Part shown: piece after piece, positions 18,075 to 29,609 of the stretch
How the letters are laid out: each line of letters begins with the position of its first letter
Numbering within the stretch: position 1 is the stretch's first letter
Source: an uncultured Pelagibacteraceae bacterium
Lineage (GTDB): Bacteria; Pseudomonadota; Alphaproteobacteria; Pelagibacterales; Pelagibacteraceae
Length of the DNA: 64,000 nucleotides
Reading direction: 5' to 3'
Assembly: GCA_902598315.1 (NCBI GenBank)
Contig: CACKBP010000001.1
Location: 1 to 64,000, forward strand
Notes under the pieces: model-generated
What the model saw: the letters and a program-made list of their open reading frames with translations, nothing else
The model's database searches: none
Told to the model about the DNA's origin: nothing
Translations under genes and position numbers: made by a program

Positions 18075-18997
18075 ATTTTTAATATTTTCTTAAAAAATTT
18101 TTTCTTTGAATTTAAAATAATATCAATTTTGGCAAATTTAATCGCCTTAAATTTGAAATTTTTTAATCTATGAAAATCTTTTTCTGTAGTCACTATTTGT
18201 AAATTATCTTTTTTTGCTTCTTTAATGATATTTGATAATTCTCCTTTTTTAAACTGATAGTGATCGGGAAATACGATTTTTTTTTTTATTTTTAATTTAT
18301 TATCAATAAGCAATTCAAAAAAATTTTCAGGATTTCCAATTCCAGAGAAGGCTAATAAATTTTTATTTTTGAATTCATTATAGTTTAAAAGTTTATATTT
18401 TGAGTGGATAAATAATGCATTTTTGTTGAATTTAATTATTCTTTTTTCAAATTCTTTATCCCTCCCTCCATTTATGAGAATTATTTCTGAATTCTTTATC
18501 GCGCTTAAGTTTTCTCTGAGCGGTCCAGAAGGAATAACAAAACCATTTCCGATAAGTTGTTTTTTATTAAAACATATAATATTTATATCTTTTTCAATTT
18601 TATTATCCTGAAATCCATCGTCGAGAATTACTACATTGAATTTCTTTCTCTCTGCATCTAAAATTGCAGCTCTTCTGTCTAAATTAAGAATAAGATTTTT
18701 AGAATATTTTTTTATTAAAGAATGTTCGTCATGGTGATCCTCATAATACTTTTTTACTATTACTGGTTTTTTTTTTAGTCTACTTAGTTCTTTGGCAATA
18801 TATATAGCCAGCGGTGTCTTGCCAGTTCCTCCAATATAAATATTCCCTACACAAATAATAGGAATATTGAATTTTCTCGATTTAAATATTTTTTTTATTT
18901 TGACAATAGACATGACAATTAAAGTTAATGGAAATAGTAAAATTGGAAAAAATAAACTTTTTTTGGAATACCAAAAGTTTGGTTTAATGAGTTTCAT
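18068..18997 (-). CDS. lpxK: Tetraacyldisaccharide 4'-kinase
   Basis: Phosphorylates the 4' position of the lipid A precursor. The 309-residue product has an N-terminal membrane helix, the Walker A variant GNIYIGGTGKTPLA, the DDGFQDNK motif (VILDDGFQ) that marks LpxK, and SGPLRE. It overlaps waaA by 14 bases upstream and the acyltransferase by 7 bases downstream, which points to tight co-expression of lipid A assembly genes. Confidence 0.94.
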   Translation of the reverse strand: MKLIKPNFWYSKKSLFFPILLFPLTLIVMSIVKIKKIFKSRKFNIPIICVGNIYIGGTGKTPLAIYIAKELSRLKKKPVIVKKYYEDHHDEHSLIKKYSKNLILNLDRRAAILDAERKKFNVVILDDGFQDNKIEKDINIICFNKKQLIGNGFVIPSGPLRENLSAIKNSEIILINGGRDKEFEKRIIKFNKNALFIHSKYKLLNYNEFKNKNLLAFSGIGNPENFFELLIDNKLKIKKKIVFPDHYQFKKGELSNIIKEAKKDNLQIVTTEKDFHRLKNFKFKAIKFAKIDIILNSKKKFFKKILKIC

Positions 18998-20267
18998 TTA
19001 TTAAAAATTTATCAATAATATTCATTGTATCAATTAAAGTTCTATTACCTAAATCATTAAAGGAGTTAGAGAAAGATTTATTTAGTTGCACCTCACTTTC
19101 TAGATCTTTAATTAGCTCTTTCGCTAAGTCATTTTCGGTATTTACCTGGCAAGAAATTTTATTTTTTTTTAGAATATTGTAGATTTCTTTAAAATTATAA
19201 ACAAAAGGTCCATGATAAATTTTACATCCCAATTTTGCTGCATCTATCGGGCTTTGACCACTATCGTTTTGAAGTCTTTTCAATAATGACTTGCCAACAA
19301 ATACACTTCTTGCAAATTTAAAATATTCAAGTAAAGAACCAAATGAGTTAATTATGATAACCTCTTTGTCTTCTGAAATTTTATCATTTCTATTTAGAAT
19401 TTGTGAATTTAGATTTAAATCTTCGCAGAGCATTTTAATTTTATTGTTCCTTTCTATATGTCTTGGAGCAATGATGGTAATAATATCTCTATATTTTTTT
19501 TTCAATTCAGTGTGAACATTCAAGCAGAAAAGTTCCTCACCTTCATGCGTGCTTGAGGCACACCAAAATTTTCTTTTGGTTAAAACTTTTTCATTGATAG
19601 TTTTGATATTCTCAATATTTGTATCATTAATAAGCTTTATATTTCCAACACTTAGTACATTTTTCACATTAAGCTTATTTAAAAAATTTTTTGTTTCTTC
19701 ATTGGAAGCTAAACAGAGTTTAAAATGACTAAAAATTTCCCGTGCAGATGTCTCAAACATCATCCACCTATTGAAAGATTTTTTTGTGAGCCTTGCATTT
19801 ATTAAAGCTAAAGGGATTTTATTTTTTTTTGCAAGATTTATAAGATTGGGCCATATTTCAGAATCAACTAAAAAAATTACGTTAGGTTTCCATTTATTTA
19901 AAAACTTACTTATTAAGAAGCGAACATCGACAGGAAAATACCTATGATTAACATTTTTTAAATGTTTAAATTTTTCTTCAGCAATTTTACCTGAACTAAA
20001 AGTAACTGATGTTACTAAGAAATCTAAATTTAAGTGTTTCTCATTTAATTTATTAATAATCGGGATAATACTATTCATTTCACCAATGGAAGCTGCATGG
20101 AACCAAATAAGTTTATTCTCTTTTTTCCTGGTAACGTCAAAACAAGATGAAAAAAGTTTTTCTTTATAACGAGTCTTATGCTCTTTACCTAAAATTTTTC
20201 TGTAGATAAAAAGAAGAACTATTAAAGGATAACTAATAAAAGTAATAATTCTGTATACTTTATACAT
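18984..20267 (-). CDS. waaA: 3-deoxy-D-manno-octulosonic acid (Kdo) transferase
   Basis: Transfers Kdo residues to lipid A at the cytoplasmic face of the inner membrane. The 427-residue product has an N-terminal membrane anchor (about 8-22), then WFHAASIGEMNSI, PVDVRFLISKFL, VDSEIWPNLI, and in the second glycosyltransferase half CASSTHEGEE, IIAPRHIERN and the GKSLL/GQSPIDAA region. It lies 8 bases downstream of msbA and overlaps lpxK. Mono- or bifunctional activity is not readable from sequence. Confidence 0.93.
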   Translation of the reverse strand: MYKVYRIITFISYPLIVLLFIYRKILGKEHKTRYKEKLFSSCFDVTRKKENKLIWFHAASIGEMNSIIPIINKLNEKHLNLDFLVTSVTFSSGKIAEEKFKHLKNVNHRYFPVDVRFLISKFLNKWKPNVIFLVDSEIWPNLINLAKKNKIPLALINARLTKKSFNRWMMFETSAREIFSHFKLCLASNEETKNFLNKLNVKNVLSVGNIKLINDTNIENIKTINEKVLTKRKFWCASSTHEGEELFCLNVHTELKKKYRDIITIIAPRHIERNNKIKMLCEDLNLNSQILNRNDKISEDKEVIIINSFGSLLEYFKFARSVFVGKSLLKRLQNDSGQSPIDAAKLGCKIYHGPFVYNFKEIYNILKKNKISCQVNTENDLAKELIKDLESEVQLNKSFSNSFNDLGNRTLIDTMNIIDKFLINETH

Positions 20268-20275
20268 TTCTTTAT

Positions 20276-22018
20276 TTATCTCAATTGTTTTTCGTATAGT
20301 GATTTATATATTTTACAATTTTGGATTAAATATTCGTGCTTACCAGAATTTATTATTCTACCTTGATTAAGAACAAAAATTTTATCTGCTTTATGTATTG
20401 TTGATAATCGGTGAGCAATTACTAAAGTTGTTTTGTTTTTTGTTAAATTTAAAATAGCGTTTTGAACAATCTCTTCAGACTCTGCATCAAGGGAAGAAGT
20501 CGCTTCATCCAATAAGATAATTGGGGATTCTTTTAATATAGCTCTTGCAATTGAGATACGCTGTTTTTGACCACCCGAAAGTCTCACCCCGTTTTCTCCT
20601 ACAATTGTATTATATTTGTTTGGTAATTTTTCTATAAACTCGTCAGCTGCTGCATACTTACAAGCTCTTTCAATATCTTCTTGGGAAGCACCCTCTTTTG
20701 CATATGCAATATTATTTTTGATCGTTTCATCGAAAAGTACAACATCTTGACTAACCATTGAAAGATTTTTTCTTAACGAATTCAAGGTTACTTCTTTTAT
20801 GTTTTGATTATCAATTTTAATATGGCCTTCTTGCGGATCATAAAACCTTGGTAAGAGATTTATGATAGTGCTTTTACCAGCTCCGCTATGCCCAACAAAA
20901 GCCGTCATCGTATTACCAGGTATCTCTAAATCTATATTTTTAATTGCTTTTTCATTAGTAGCTTCATACTTAAAACCAACATTTTCAAACTTTATAAAAG
21001 AGTTTTTTAAAATTAATTTAGGTAAACTTTTATTTTCTATAACATTTATTTTTCTATCAATAACACTACCAATTCTTTTAAAAGCAGCTGCGCCTTGGTA
21101 TGCTACCATATTAATTGTCGCTAAAGACCTTATTGGTTGGTAAGCAAGCATCATTGCCGCTAAGAAGGAGAAAAAATTATTTACTCCCAATTCTTCTGAT
21201 GCGATCAAAGATCCGGAAAAAATGATAAACCCTGCTATCATAAAACCTGTTAGGGTTTCCATAATTGGGGTGGCTCTAATCATAACATTGCCGATTTTAA
21301 TATTTCTTTCTACTAGATCATCTATAACTTTGTCTGCTTTTTGATTTTCTCTTTCTTCTTTTTGATAAATTCTTATCATTTTTGAGGCTTTCAAAATTTC
21401 GGTCAAGAAAGAGGCTAATTGTCCAGAAGATTCTCCAGCTTTACTAGTTGCCTTTCCAATTCTTTTTCCTAAAGATTTTGCTAGGCCTCCGGCCAAAGGC
21501 ATCATAATAATTGCAAATAAGGCAAGCTTCCAATTTTGATAAAACATCAATGACACTAAAGCAATAACAGAAAGACTATCTTTCATTAAATTTAATACAC
21601 CAGTTCCAATTAGATTTTGAACATGTTTTGTATCGAACATTATGTTAGAAATATATTTACCTGAGTGTCTATTTTCCAAGGTTTGAATATCTGATAAAAG
21701 AATATTATTAGCTATTTTCTTTTGTAATTTACCAGCAACTTCCTCACTTACTCTTATCATATTTACTCTCGCAAAAAATAAAGATAAGCCGCGACTAGCA
21801 AAAGTAATTACAATTAATAATGGTATTGCCCAAGCGTAAGTTTTGTCCTGTTCAATAAATATTTTTTTAACTGCAGGATCCAGCAACCATGCAATGGCAG
21901 AAGTACTCCCCGCTACAATTATAGACAAGAATAATGCTATAAAAATTCTCTTTAAATGTTTTTTTATATATTCTTTATATAGTCTTTTAATTATTTTAAA
22001 AACTTCGTCAAATTTCAT
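20276..22018 (-). CDS. msbA: ABC transporter, lipid A flippase type (MsbA-like)
   Basis: Half-transporter of 580 residues: an N-terminal domain with about six membrane helices, then an ATPase domain with Walker A GHSGAGKSTI, Q-loop region MVSQDVVLFD, signature LSGGQKQRISIARA, Walker B IILLDEATSSLD and the H-loop HRLST. Position directly ahead of waaA-lpxK-acyltransferase argues for lipid A-core export across the inner membrane. It starts 2 bases after ubiA ends, in the same direction. Another lipid or drug substrate cannot be excluded. Confidence 0.9.
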   Translation of the reverse strand: MKFDEVFKIIKRLYKEYIKKHLKRIFIALFLSIIVAGSTSAIAWLLDPAVKKIFIEQDKTYAWAIPLLIVITFASRGLSLFFARVNMIRVSEEVAGKLQKKIANNILLSDIQTLENRHSGKYISNIMFDTKHVQNLIGTGVLNLMKDSLSVIALVSLMFYQNWKLALFAIIMMPLAGGLAKSLGKRIGKATSKAGESSGQLASFLTEILKASKMIRIYQKEERENQKADKVIDDLVERNIKIGNVMIRATPIMETLTGFMIAGFIIFSGSLIASEELGVNNFFSFLAAMMLAYQPIRSLATINMVAYQGAAAFKRIGSVIDRKINVIENKSLPKLILKNSFIKFENVGFKYEATNEKAIKNIDLEIPGNTMTAFVGHSGAGKSTIINLLPRFYDPQEGHIKIDNQNIKEVTLNSLRKNLSMVSQDVVLFDETIKNNIAYAKEGASQEDIERACKYAAADEFIEKLPNKYNTIVGENGVRLSGGQKQRISIARAILKESPIILLDEATSSLDAESEEIVQNAILNLTKNKTTLVIAHRLSTIHKADKIFVLNQGRIINSGKHEYLIQNCKIYKSLYEKQLR

Positions 22019-22020
22019 AA

Positions 22021-22881
22021 TTATATGCTAGTTGAAAATAGTGCTAAAAAAAATAACAAGCCTGAGATATTATTTATTTTAAAAGCCTTAAAGCAGGATA
22101 ATGGGTCCTTTCTGTCAAATTTAAATATTTGATAGGATAAACTAATACCAAAAAAAATTAAAAAAAAAGTAAAGTAATTAAATCCAATAAAATTATTTAG
22201 AAGAGTAACTGATATTAAGAAAGCAATTAAATAATTCATAGTTACAAATTTTTTTATATTGTTTTTAAATTTTATCGAAGTTGATTTTAAACCGATAATT
22301 TCATCATCCGAAATATCCTGAGTTCCATAAATCGTGTCATATCCCAATGTCCAAAATATGGCCATTAGATATAAAATTAAAACTTCTGCAGTAACTTCGT
22401 TATTTAATGCGGAATAGGCCATTATTATTCCCCAATTAAAAGTTAGACCAAGAAATAATTGTGGCCAATAAGTTATCCTCTTCATAAAAGGATATGCAAA
22501 AGCCAAAACCATAGAACTCATTCCAAGCATAATAGTTAATAAATTAAATTGTAAAAGAATTAGTAAGGCTAAGAGACATAAAATAATTACATAAAAAAAA
22601 GACATAGCAACAGAAATTTTTCCAGCAGCGATCGGTCTAAGTTTAGTTCTTTCAACCTTCTTATCAAAATCTTTATCAACGATATCATTAAAAATACAAC
22701 CTGCGCTTCTCATTAATAAAGAACCAAAAAAAAATAATATTAAATAATAATAAAATAACGAGCTCAACCCGTTATGATTTTGAGCAAAAGCTAATCCCCA
22801 AGAGCAAGGCCAAAACAAAAGCATAAAACCAGTCGGCTTGTTTAATCTTGTCAAATCAATAAATATTTTAAGTCGATCCAT
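22021..22881 (-). CDS. ubiA: 4-hydroxybenzoate polyprenyltransferase
   Basis: Attaches the isoprenoid tail to 4-hydroxybenzoate in ubiquinone synthesis, in the inner membrane. The 286-residue product has about eight hydrophobic helices and both Asp-rich motifs: NDIVDKDFD (about residues 65-73) and the second motif YDTIYGTQD, plus RPIAAGKIS. It feeds the ubiquinone pool used by the bc1 complex encoded later in the window. It is separated by 53 bases from the divergent DUF2721 gene. Confidence 0.94.
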   Translation of the reverse strand: MDRLKIFIDLTRLNKPTGFMLLFWPCSWGLAFAQNHNGLSSLFYYYLILFFFGSLLMRSAGCIFNDIVDKDFDKKVERTKLRPIAAGKISVAMSFFYVIILCLLALLILLQFNLLTIMLGMSSMVLAFAYPFMKRITYWPQLFLGLTFNWGIIMAYSALNNEVTAEVLILYLMAIFWTLGYDTIYGTQDISDDEIIGLKSTSIKFKNNIKKFVTMNYLIAFLISVTLLNNFIGFNYFTFFLIFFGISLSYQIFKFDRKDPLSCFKAFKINNISGLLFFLALFSTSI

Positions 22882-22934
22882 GAAATACTACTTGTAAATA
22901 TCAAACACTATCTTCATAATCAATTTGATTCGAT

Positions 22935-23345
22935 ATGGATATTGATTACACAGTTGCAGCATTAATGTTTCCTGCAATACCTCTAATGATGACGATGTAC
23001 AGCAATCGTTTTCACACTTTAAGTGCATTAATTCGACAACTTCATGACAAATACACTTTCGAAAAAAAAGTTCCACCAGAATTAGAAAAACAACTTCATG
23101 TTCTAAATAAAAGAACTAATTATCTTAAATATGTTATGGGTTTCTCATCCTTTGGTTTCCTTTTTAATATGCTTACAGTCTTACTTTTGTATTTGGACTT
23201 AACATTTTATGCTAGGCTTAGCTTTGCGCTTTGCTGCGTATGTATGATAATTTCAATTTTCTTATTTTTACAAGAAGTTAGAATGTCTAATGAAGCATTG
23301 AAATATCATCTTAGTGACATGGACTCTATGAAAAAAGATTTATAG
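22935..23345 (+). CDS. DUF2721 family membrane protein
   Basis: Product of 136 residues with an N-terminal hydrophobic stretch (about 7-22), a charged helical middle (SALIRQLHDKY, then Glu/Lys-rich) and two further membrane helices (about 65-85 and 92-112). The segment containing NRFHTLSALIR and the spacing of helices fit DUF2721, a family of unknown function. It is convergent with the DUF1289 gene with a 1-base gap. Confidence 0.75.
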   Translation: MDIDYTVAALMFPAIPLMMTMYSNRFHTLSALIRQLHDKYTFEKKVPPELEKQLHVLNKRTNYLKYVMGFSSFGFLFNMLTVLLLYLDLTFYARLSFALCCVCMIISIFLFLQEVRMSNEALKYHLSDMDSMKKDL

Positions 23346-23346
23346 A

Positions 23347-23607
23347 TCAACCTTCTAAAAGTTTTTTTTTAAAAAGGGAAATTCCTTGGTTATTTTTGTG
23401 TTTGTAGGACTCTTCAAATGTATTTAATTGCCATCCCTGCATTCTTGATTTTATTTTTTTTAGGTTTTCTAACTTCCACTCTTCAGTAGTTTTTTCACTT
23501 TTCCATTGTTTTTTTTCTTCATTAGTTCTTGCACATCCGTAGCAGTAACCAGTAACAGGGTCAGTTCTACAAATACTGATGCAAGGAGAAATTATTTTTT
23601 TTGTCAT
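23347..23607 (-). CDS. DUF1289 family protein, probable metal/Fe-S site
   Basis: Small protein of 86 residues beginning with SPCISICRTDPVTGYCYGCA. The four cysteines in CxxxC...CxxC spacing are the hallmark of DUF1289, a family of unknown function thought to bind a metal or iron-sulfur cluster. It overlaps the start region of the quinone reductase gene end by 1 base and is the last gene of a five-gene leftward run (CDGSH protein, HAD enzyme, pirin, quinone reductase, this one). Confidence 0.85.
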   Translation of the reverse strand: MTKKIISPCISICRTDPVTGYCYGCARTNEEKKQWKSEKTTEEWKLENLKKIKSRMQGWQLNTFEESYKHKNNQGISLFKKKLLEG

Positions 23608-24581
23608 TAAGGAATTAAAATCGCTGGGCCTATTAATTTTCTTGCTTCTAGGTCTGCATGCGCATCTTTAGCGTCTACAAGTTTATATTTTTTTGAAATT
23701 TTAATTTTTAATTTTCCAAATTTAACTTTTTCAAAAATTTGATCAGCTCCAGCTTGAAGCTCTTTTCTATTAGTAAAATACTGACCTATTGAAGGTCTTG
23801 TTAAGTATAACCCCTTAGGTTGGATTTCTTTTGGAACATTTACAGGGTCTAAAGGGCCAGACGCATTTCCAAAACTGATCATCATACCCCTTGTTGAAAG
23901 ACACTCTAATGACCCATGAAATGTTTTTTTTCCTACCCCATCAAAAACTGCGGGGACTCCTTTATTATTTGTAATTTTCATAACCTCTTTTGCAAAATTA
24001 TCTTTCGTATAATTAATAACGTGAGAGTAACCATTTTCTTCAGCTATTTTGATTTTATTATCTGATCCAACTGTTCCAATTACTTTTGCTCCAATGCTAT
24101 TAGCCCACTGGGCAAAAATTTGACCAACTCCACCAGCAGCTGCATGAAAAAGAACTGTTTCACCAGCTTTTAGCTTGTAGGTTTTAGAGAGTAAATAATT
24201 CGTAGTTAAACCTTTAGTCATTAGAGTAGCAGCCAACTCATGCGAAATTCCATTTGGAACTTTAACAGCTATCTTTGCTGGAATAACTCTTTGTTGCGCA
24301 TAAGCTCCTAAAGGAATTGAGGCGTAAGCAATGTTATCGCCCTTATTAAATTCAGTAACATTTGAACCAACTTCGTCAATTTTTCCAGCAGCCTCTAAAC
24401 CAATTCCGCTTGGTAACTTAATGGGGTACAAACCAGATCTATGGTAAGTATCAATATAATTTAGACCAATCGCGTGATTAGTTACTTTAATTTCATCTGG
24501 TCCTGGAGTACCAACATTTACATCTTGAAGTTCTAATACCTCAGGACCTCCACTTTTTTTAATTACGATAGATTTTGGCAT
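23607..24581 (-). CDS. qor: NADPH:quinone reductase, zinc-free MDR family
   Basis: Medium-chain dehydrogenase/reductase of 324 residues, predicted to reduce quinones one electron at a time with NADPH. Landmarks are the N-terminal substrate domain GLNYIDTYHRSGLYP, the Rossmann motif AAAGGVGQIFAQWA and the conserved VFDGVGKKTF. The zinc ligands of alcohol dehydrogenases are missing, as expected for the quinone reductase branch. It lies 23 bases after the pirin gene. Confidence 0.9.
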   Translation of the reverse strand: MPKSIVIKKSGGPEVLELQDVNVGTPGPDEIKVTNHAIGLNYIDTYHRSGLYPIKLPSGIGLEAAGKIDEVGSNVTEFNKGDNIAYASIPLGAYAQQRVIPAKIAVKVPNGISHELAATLMTKGLTTNYLLSKTYKLKAGETVLFHAAAGGVGQIFAQWANSIGAKVIGTVGSDNKIKIAEENGYSHVINYTKDNFAKEVMKITNNKGVPAVFDGVGKKTFHGSLECLSTRGMMISFGNASGPLDPVNVPKEIQPKGLYLTRPSIGQYFTNRKELQAGADQIFEKVKFGKLKIKISKKYKLVDAKDAHADLEARKLIGPAILIP

Positions 24582-24604
24582 TTTACGGAAACGTACTTTA
24601 ACTT

Positions 24605-25447
24605 TTAATATTTAGCAAATGTTCCGTTATTATAATCTTGAATAGCCTCAAGTATTTCAGCTTTTGTGTTCATCACAAAAGGTCCACCCCTTGCAATAGG
24701 TTCACCAATTGGCTTACCAGCTATAAATAAAAATTCAGATTTCTTGCTTGCTTTAATTTTTAATTTAGTGCCTCGATGTAATAATATTAAGTTTGAGTCA
24801 GCTGTTTGATTGTGGTCTTTTTCCCCTATGTTTAATTCTCCTTTTAATAGATATACAAAAGAATTGTGTCCTGAAGGCACATCACAATTAAATTCTTTTT
24901 CTTCATTTAAAACTATATGAAAATATATTGGGTTAACGTTATGATTTTTTTCTGGCCCTTCAGCTTTTTCGTATTTACCTGCAATTACTTTTACGATTTT
25001 ATCACTATCTTTGTGTTCCCCAAGTTCGTTTCCTTTAATATAGAGGTATTCTGGCTTATTCTTTTTCATTTTAGCCGGCATGTTTATCCAAAGTTGAAAA
25101 CCTAATAATTTACCTTCTTTCATAGCAGGCATTTCGGAATGAATAATTCCTCTCCCAGTTTTCATCCATTGCACGTCTCCAGATGCCATAATACCTTTAG
25201 CTCCTGTGCTGTCTTGATGTTCAAACTCTCCGTTTAACATATAAGTTACTGTTTCTATTCCTCTATGTGGGTGGGGAGGAAAGCCAGCGACATAATCATC
25301 TTTATTTTCAGAACCAAATTCGTCAAGCATTAAAAATGGATCAATATAATCTGCTTCCGGAGTTCCTATACTTCTTTTTAATTTTACTCCTGCACCATCT
25401 GAAGCGTTTAAGGCTTTAATAATTTTTTTTACTTCAATTTGAGACAT
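24605..25447 (-). CDS. Pirin family protein
   Basis: Bicupin iron-binding protein of 280 residues. The N-terminal cupin carries the metal site in FPPHPHRGIETVTYML with the later HxE in IIHSEMP; the C-terminal cupin is less conserved, ending around GGPFVMNTKAEI. Bacterial pirins include quercetin dioxygenases and regulators of central metabolism; the true role here is unknown. It sits between the quinone reductase and a HAD enzyme, which suggests a redox or aromatic/quinone detoxification setting, by inference only. Confidence 0.9.
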   Translation of the reverse strand: MSQIEVKKIIKALNASDGAGVKLKRSIGTPEADYIDPFLMLDEFGSENKDDYVAGFPPHPHRGIETVTYMLNGEFEHQDSTGAKGIMASGDVQWMKTGRGIIHSEMPAMKEGKLLGFQLWINMPAKMKKNKPEYLYIKGNELGEHKDSDKIVKVIAGKYEKAEGPEKNHNVNPIYFHIVLNEEKEFNCDVPSGHNSFVYLLKGELNIGEKDHNQTADSNLILLHRGTKLKIKASKKSEFLFIAGKPIGEPIARGGPFVMNTKAEILEAIQDYNNGTFAKY

Positions 25448-25468
25448 AGAAATACTTATAATGAAACT

Positions 25469-26131
25469 TTAAACTTTATCAAGTAGCTGCGTTAAATTGC
25501 TGATTTCATTTTTGGGTTGAAAATCGAGGATATCGAATACTGAGTTATGCCTATTAACCCAGATGGAATTATATCCAAAGTTTCCACCACCTGAAACATC
25601 CCATGTATTCGCGCTTAAAAAAGTAATTTCATCAGATTTAATTTTATATTTTTTAATGGGTAATTCATAAACGCTTGGGTCAGGTTTATAAATTTTCACT
25701 TCTTCAATAGAAAAAAGATCATCAAAAAGATTATTTAACTTATTATTTTCAACTAATTCATATAGAAGATCAGGTGTCCCGTTAGAAAGTATAGCAAGTT
25801 TGAGGTTTTTCTTTTTTAAATTTTCCAAGACTCCTCTTACTTCAGGATAAGGAGATAAAACTTTGTAAAGACTAAGCAACTCATTTTTCATATTTTTGTT
25901 AATATTGAATACTTTCATTGATTTATCCAAACTGTCCTCAGTAATATCCCAAAAATTTTTATGCCTTTTCATTAAACTTCTAAGCCAAGTATATTCAAGC
26001 TGAGTAGTTCTCCAAAAATTTGCAAATATTTCCCACTTTGCTCCAATTTTATCTTTACATTTTTCAGCAGCTGAATTTACATCGAATAATGTACCGTAAG
26101 CATCAAACACTACTGCTTTTGTTTTCATCAT
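25469..26131 (-). CDS. Haloacid dehalogenase type II-like hydrolase
   Basis: HAD enzyme of 220 residues. The nucleophile Asp is at about residue 10 in VVFDAYGTLFD, motif II is LAILSNGTPD and motif III includes YKPDPSVYELP. The segments FLSANTWDVSGGGNFGYNSIWVNR and the R in the WRTTQLEYTWLRSL stretch match the L-2-haloacid dehalogenase branch, which removes halide from short 2-haloacids. Real substrate is unproven; other small acids or phosphates are possible. Gap of 3 bases to the CDGSH gene. Confidence 0.85.
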   Translation of the reverse strand: MMKTKAVVFDAYGTLFDVNSAAEKCKDKIGAKWEIFANFWRTTQLEYTWLRSLMKRHKNFWDITEDSLDKSMKVFNINKNMKNELLSLYKVLSPYPEVRGVLENLKKKNLKLAILSNGTPDLLYELVENNKLNNLFDDLFSIEEVKIYKPDPSVYELPIKKYKIKSDEITFLSANTWDVSGGGNFGYNSIWVNRHNSVFDILDFQPKNEISNLTQLLDKV

Positions 26132-26134
26132 TTA

Positions 26135-26371
26135 TTAAATATTATGCGAACCATCACATAATGGTTGATCATTTGTTTGTTTACATGAGCAGAAAAAAAC
26201 TTTTTTAGTTTGATCAGCTAAATATTTTAAAGGTGTAAATTCAGTTCCTTTATGTGAACCGTCACAAAAAGGCTGCTTAGAACTAATTCCACAAGTACAC
26301 CAAAAATAGGATTTTCCCTCTAACACATTAATACCTATTGGGGATTCTCCAGCTCTTTTACCTTTTTTCAT
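26135..26371 (-). CDS. CDGSH iron-sulfur protein with two cluster sites
   Basis: Small protein of 78 residues with two CDGSH motifs. Site 1 is C25, C27, C36, H40 (CTC...FCDGSH) and site 2 is C61, C63, C72, H76 (CSC...LCDGSH). Each three-Cys-one-His set binds a labile 2Fe-2S cluster in mitoNEET-type proteins. It is the first gene of the five-gene redox-type run reading leftward and is divergent from rsmE. Confidence 0.93.
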   Translation of the reverse strand: MKKGKRAGESPIGINVLEGKSYFWCTCGISSKQPFCDGSHKGTEFTPLKYLADQTKKVFFCSCKQTNDQPLCDGSHNI

Positions 26372-26417
26372 TAAAGCTCCTTTATATCTTCAACATTTGT
26401 TTATATTATAGTTGCTA

Positions 26418-27128
26418 ATGAATATTAGATTATATCATCCAGACAGTATACTAGAAAATAATACAAGTTTGTTAAGCAAAGAGCACACTCATTATGTTGT
26501 TAATGTTATGCGACTTAAAAGGGGCTCAAAATTAAATTTTTTTAATAAAAATGGAGAATGGAAAAGCGAAATAATTTTTTTAAACAAAGATAGAGTTGAA
26601 GTTAGGTTTTTGGAAAAAATTAAAGAAGTTAATAATTTATCTAAAACTGAGCTGGCTATTTGTTTAGTAAAAAAAAATCCAATGGATACTATTTTACAAA
26701 AAGCTACAGAGCTCGGTATAAGTAAAATTATTCCAATCGTTTCAGAAAGAACAGAAGTTAAAGAATTAAATCTTGATAGAGCAAAAAAAATAGTTATTGA
26801 AGCGACTGAACAATCTAATCAACTAGCGCCTCCAGAAATTATAGATGTAATTAAGTTAAAAGATTTTTTACAAACTTTTGATGAAAACTCAAAAATTTTA
26901 TTTGCAGATGTTAATTCAAAAGAAAACTTAAAAGCTGAAGATCTTAAAAACGTTAATTCCTGTTGTATACTAATTGGTCCAGAGGGAGATTTTTCTACAG
27001 TTGAACGTGAGTTAATACTTCAAAATAGAGCCGTAAAACCTTTTACGTTATCTAGAAACATTCTAAGGTCTGATACCGCTGTAATAAGCGCGATTTCATT
27101 AGTAAATTTTATCAATAACTTTCATTAA
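26418..27128 (+). CDS. rsmE: 16S rRNA (uracil(1498)-N3)-methyltransferase
   Basis: Methylates U1498 of 16S rRNA. It is a SPOUT-fold enzyme of about 236 residues: an N-terminal PUA-like RNA-binding part (MNIRLYHPDS, EHTHYVVNVMRLKRG), then KATELGISKIIPIVSERT, CCILIGPEGDFS and the knot region LSRNILRSDTAVI. I prefer the ATG at 26418; a TTG two codons earlier is also open. The gene stands alone ahead of the cytochrome oxidase operon. Confidence 0.94.
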   Translation: MNIRLYHPDSILENNTSLLSKEHTHYVVNVMRLKRGSKLNFFNKNGEWKSEIIFLNKDRVEVRFLEKIKEVNNLSKTELAICLVKKNPMDTILQKATELGISKIIPIVSERTEVKELNLDRAKKIVIEATEQSNQLAPPEIIDVIKLKDFLQTFDENSKILFADVNSKENLKAEDLKNVNSCCILIGPEGDFSTVERELILQNRAVKPFTLSRNILRSDTAVISAISLVNFINNFH

Positions 27129-27179
27129 TTGTCGCATTAATTGAAATTGTGAAATTGTCTAAAAGCTGTATAAAAACTC

Positions 27180-29608
<2,429 letters not shown>

Positions 29609-29609
29609 A

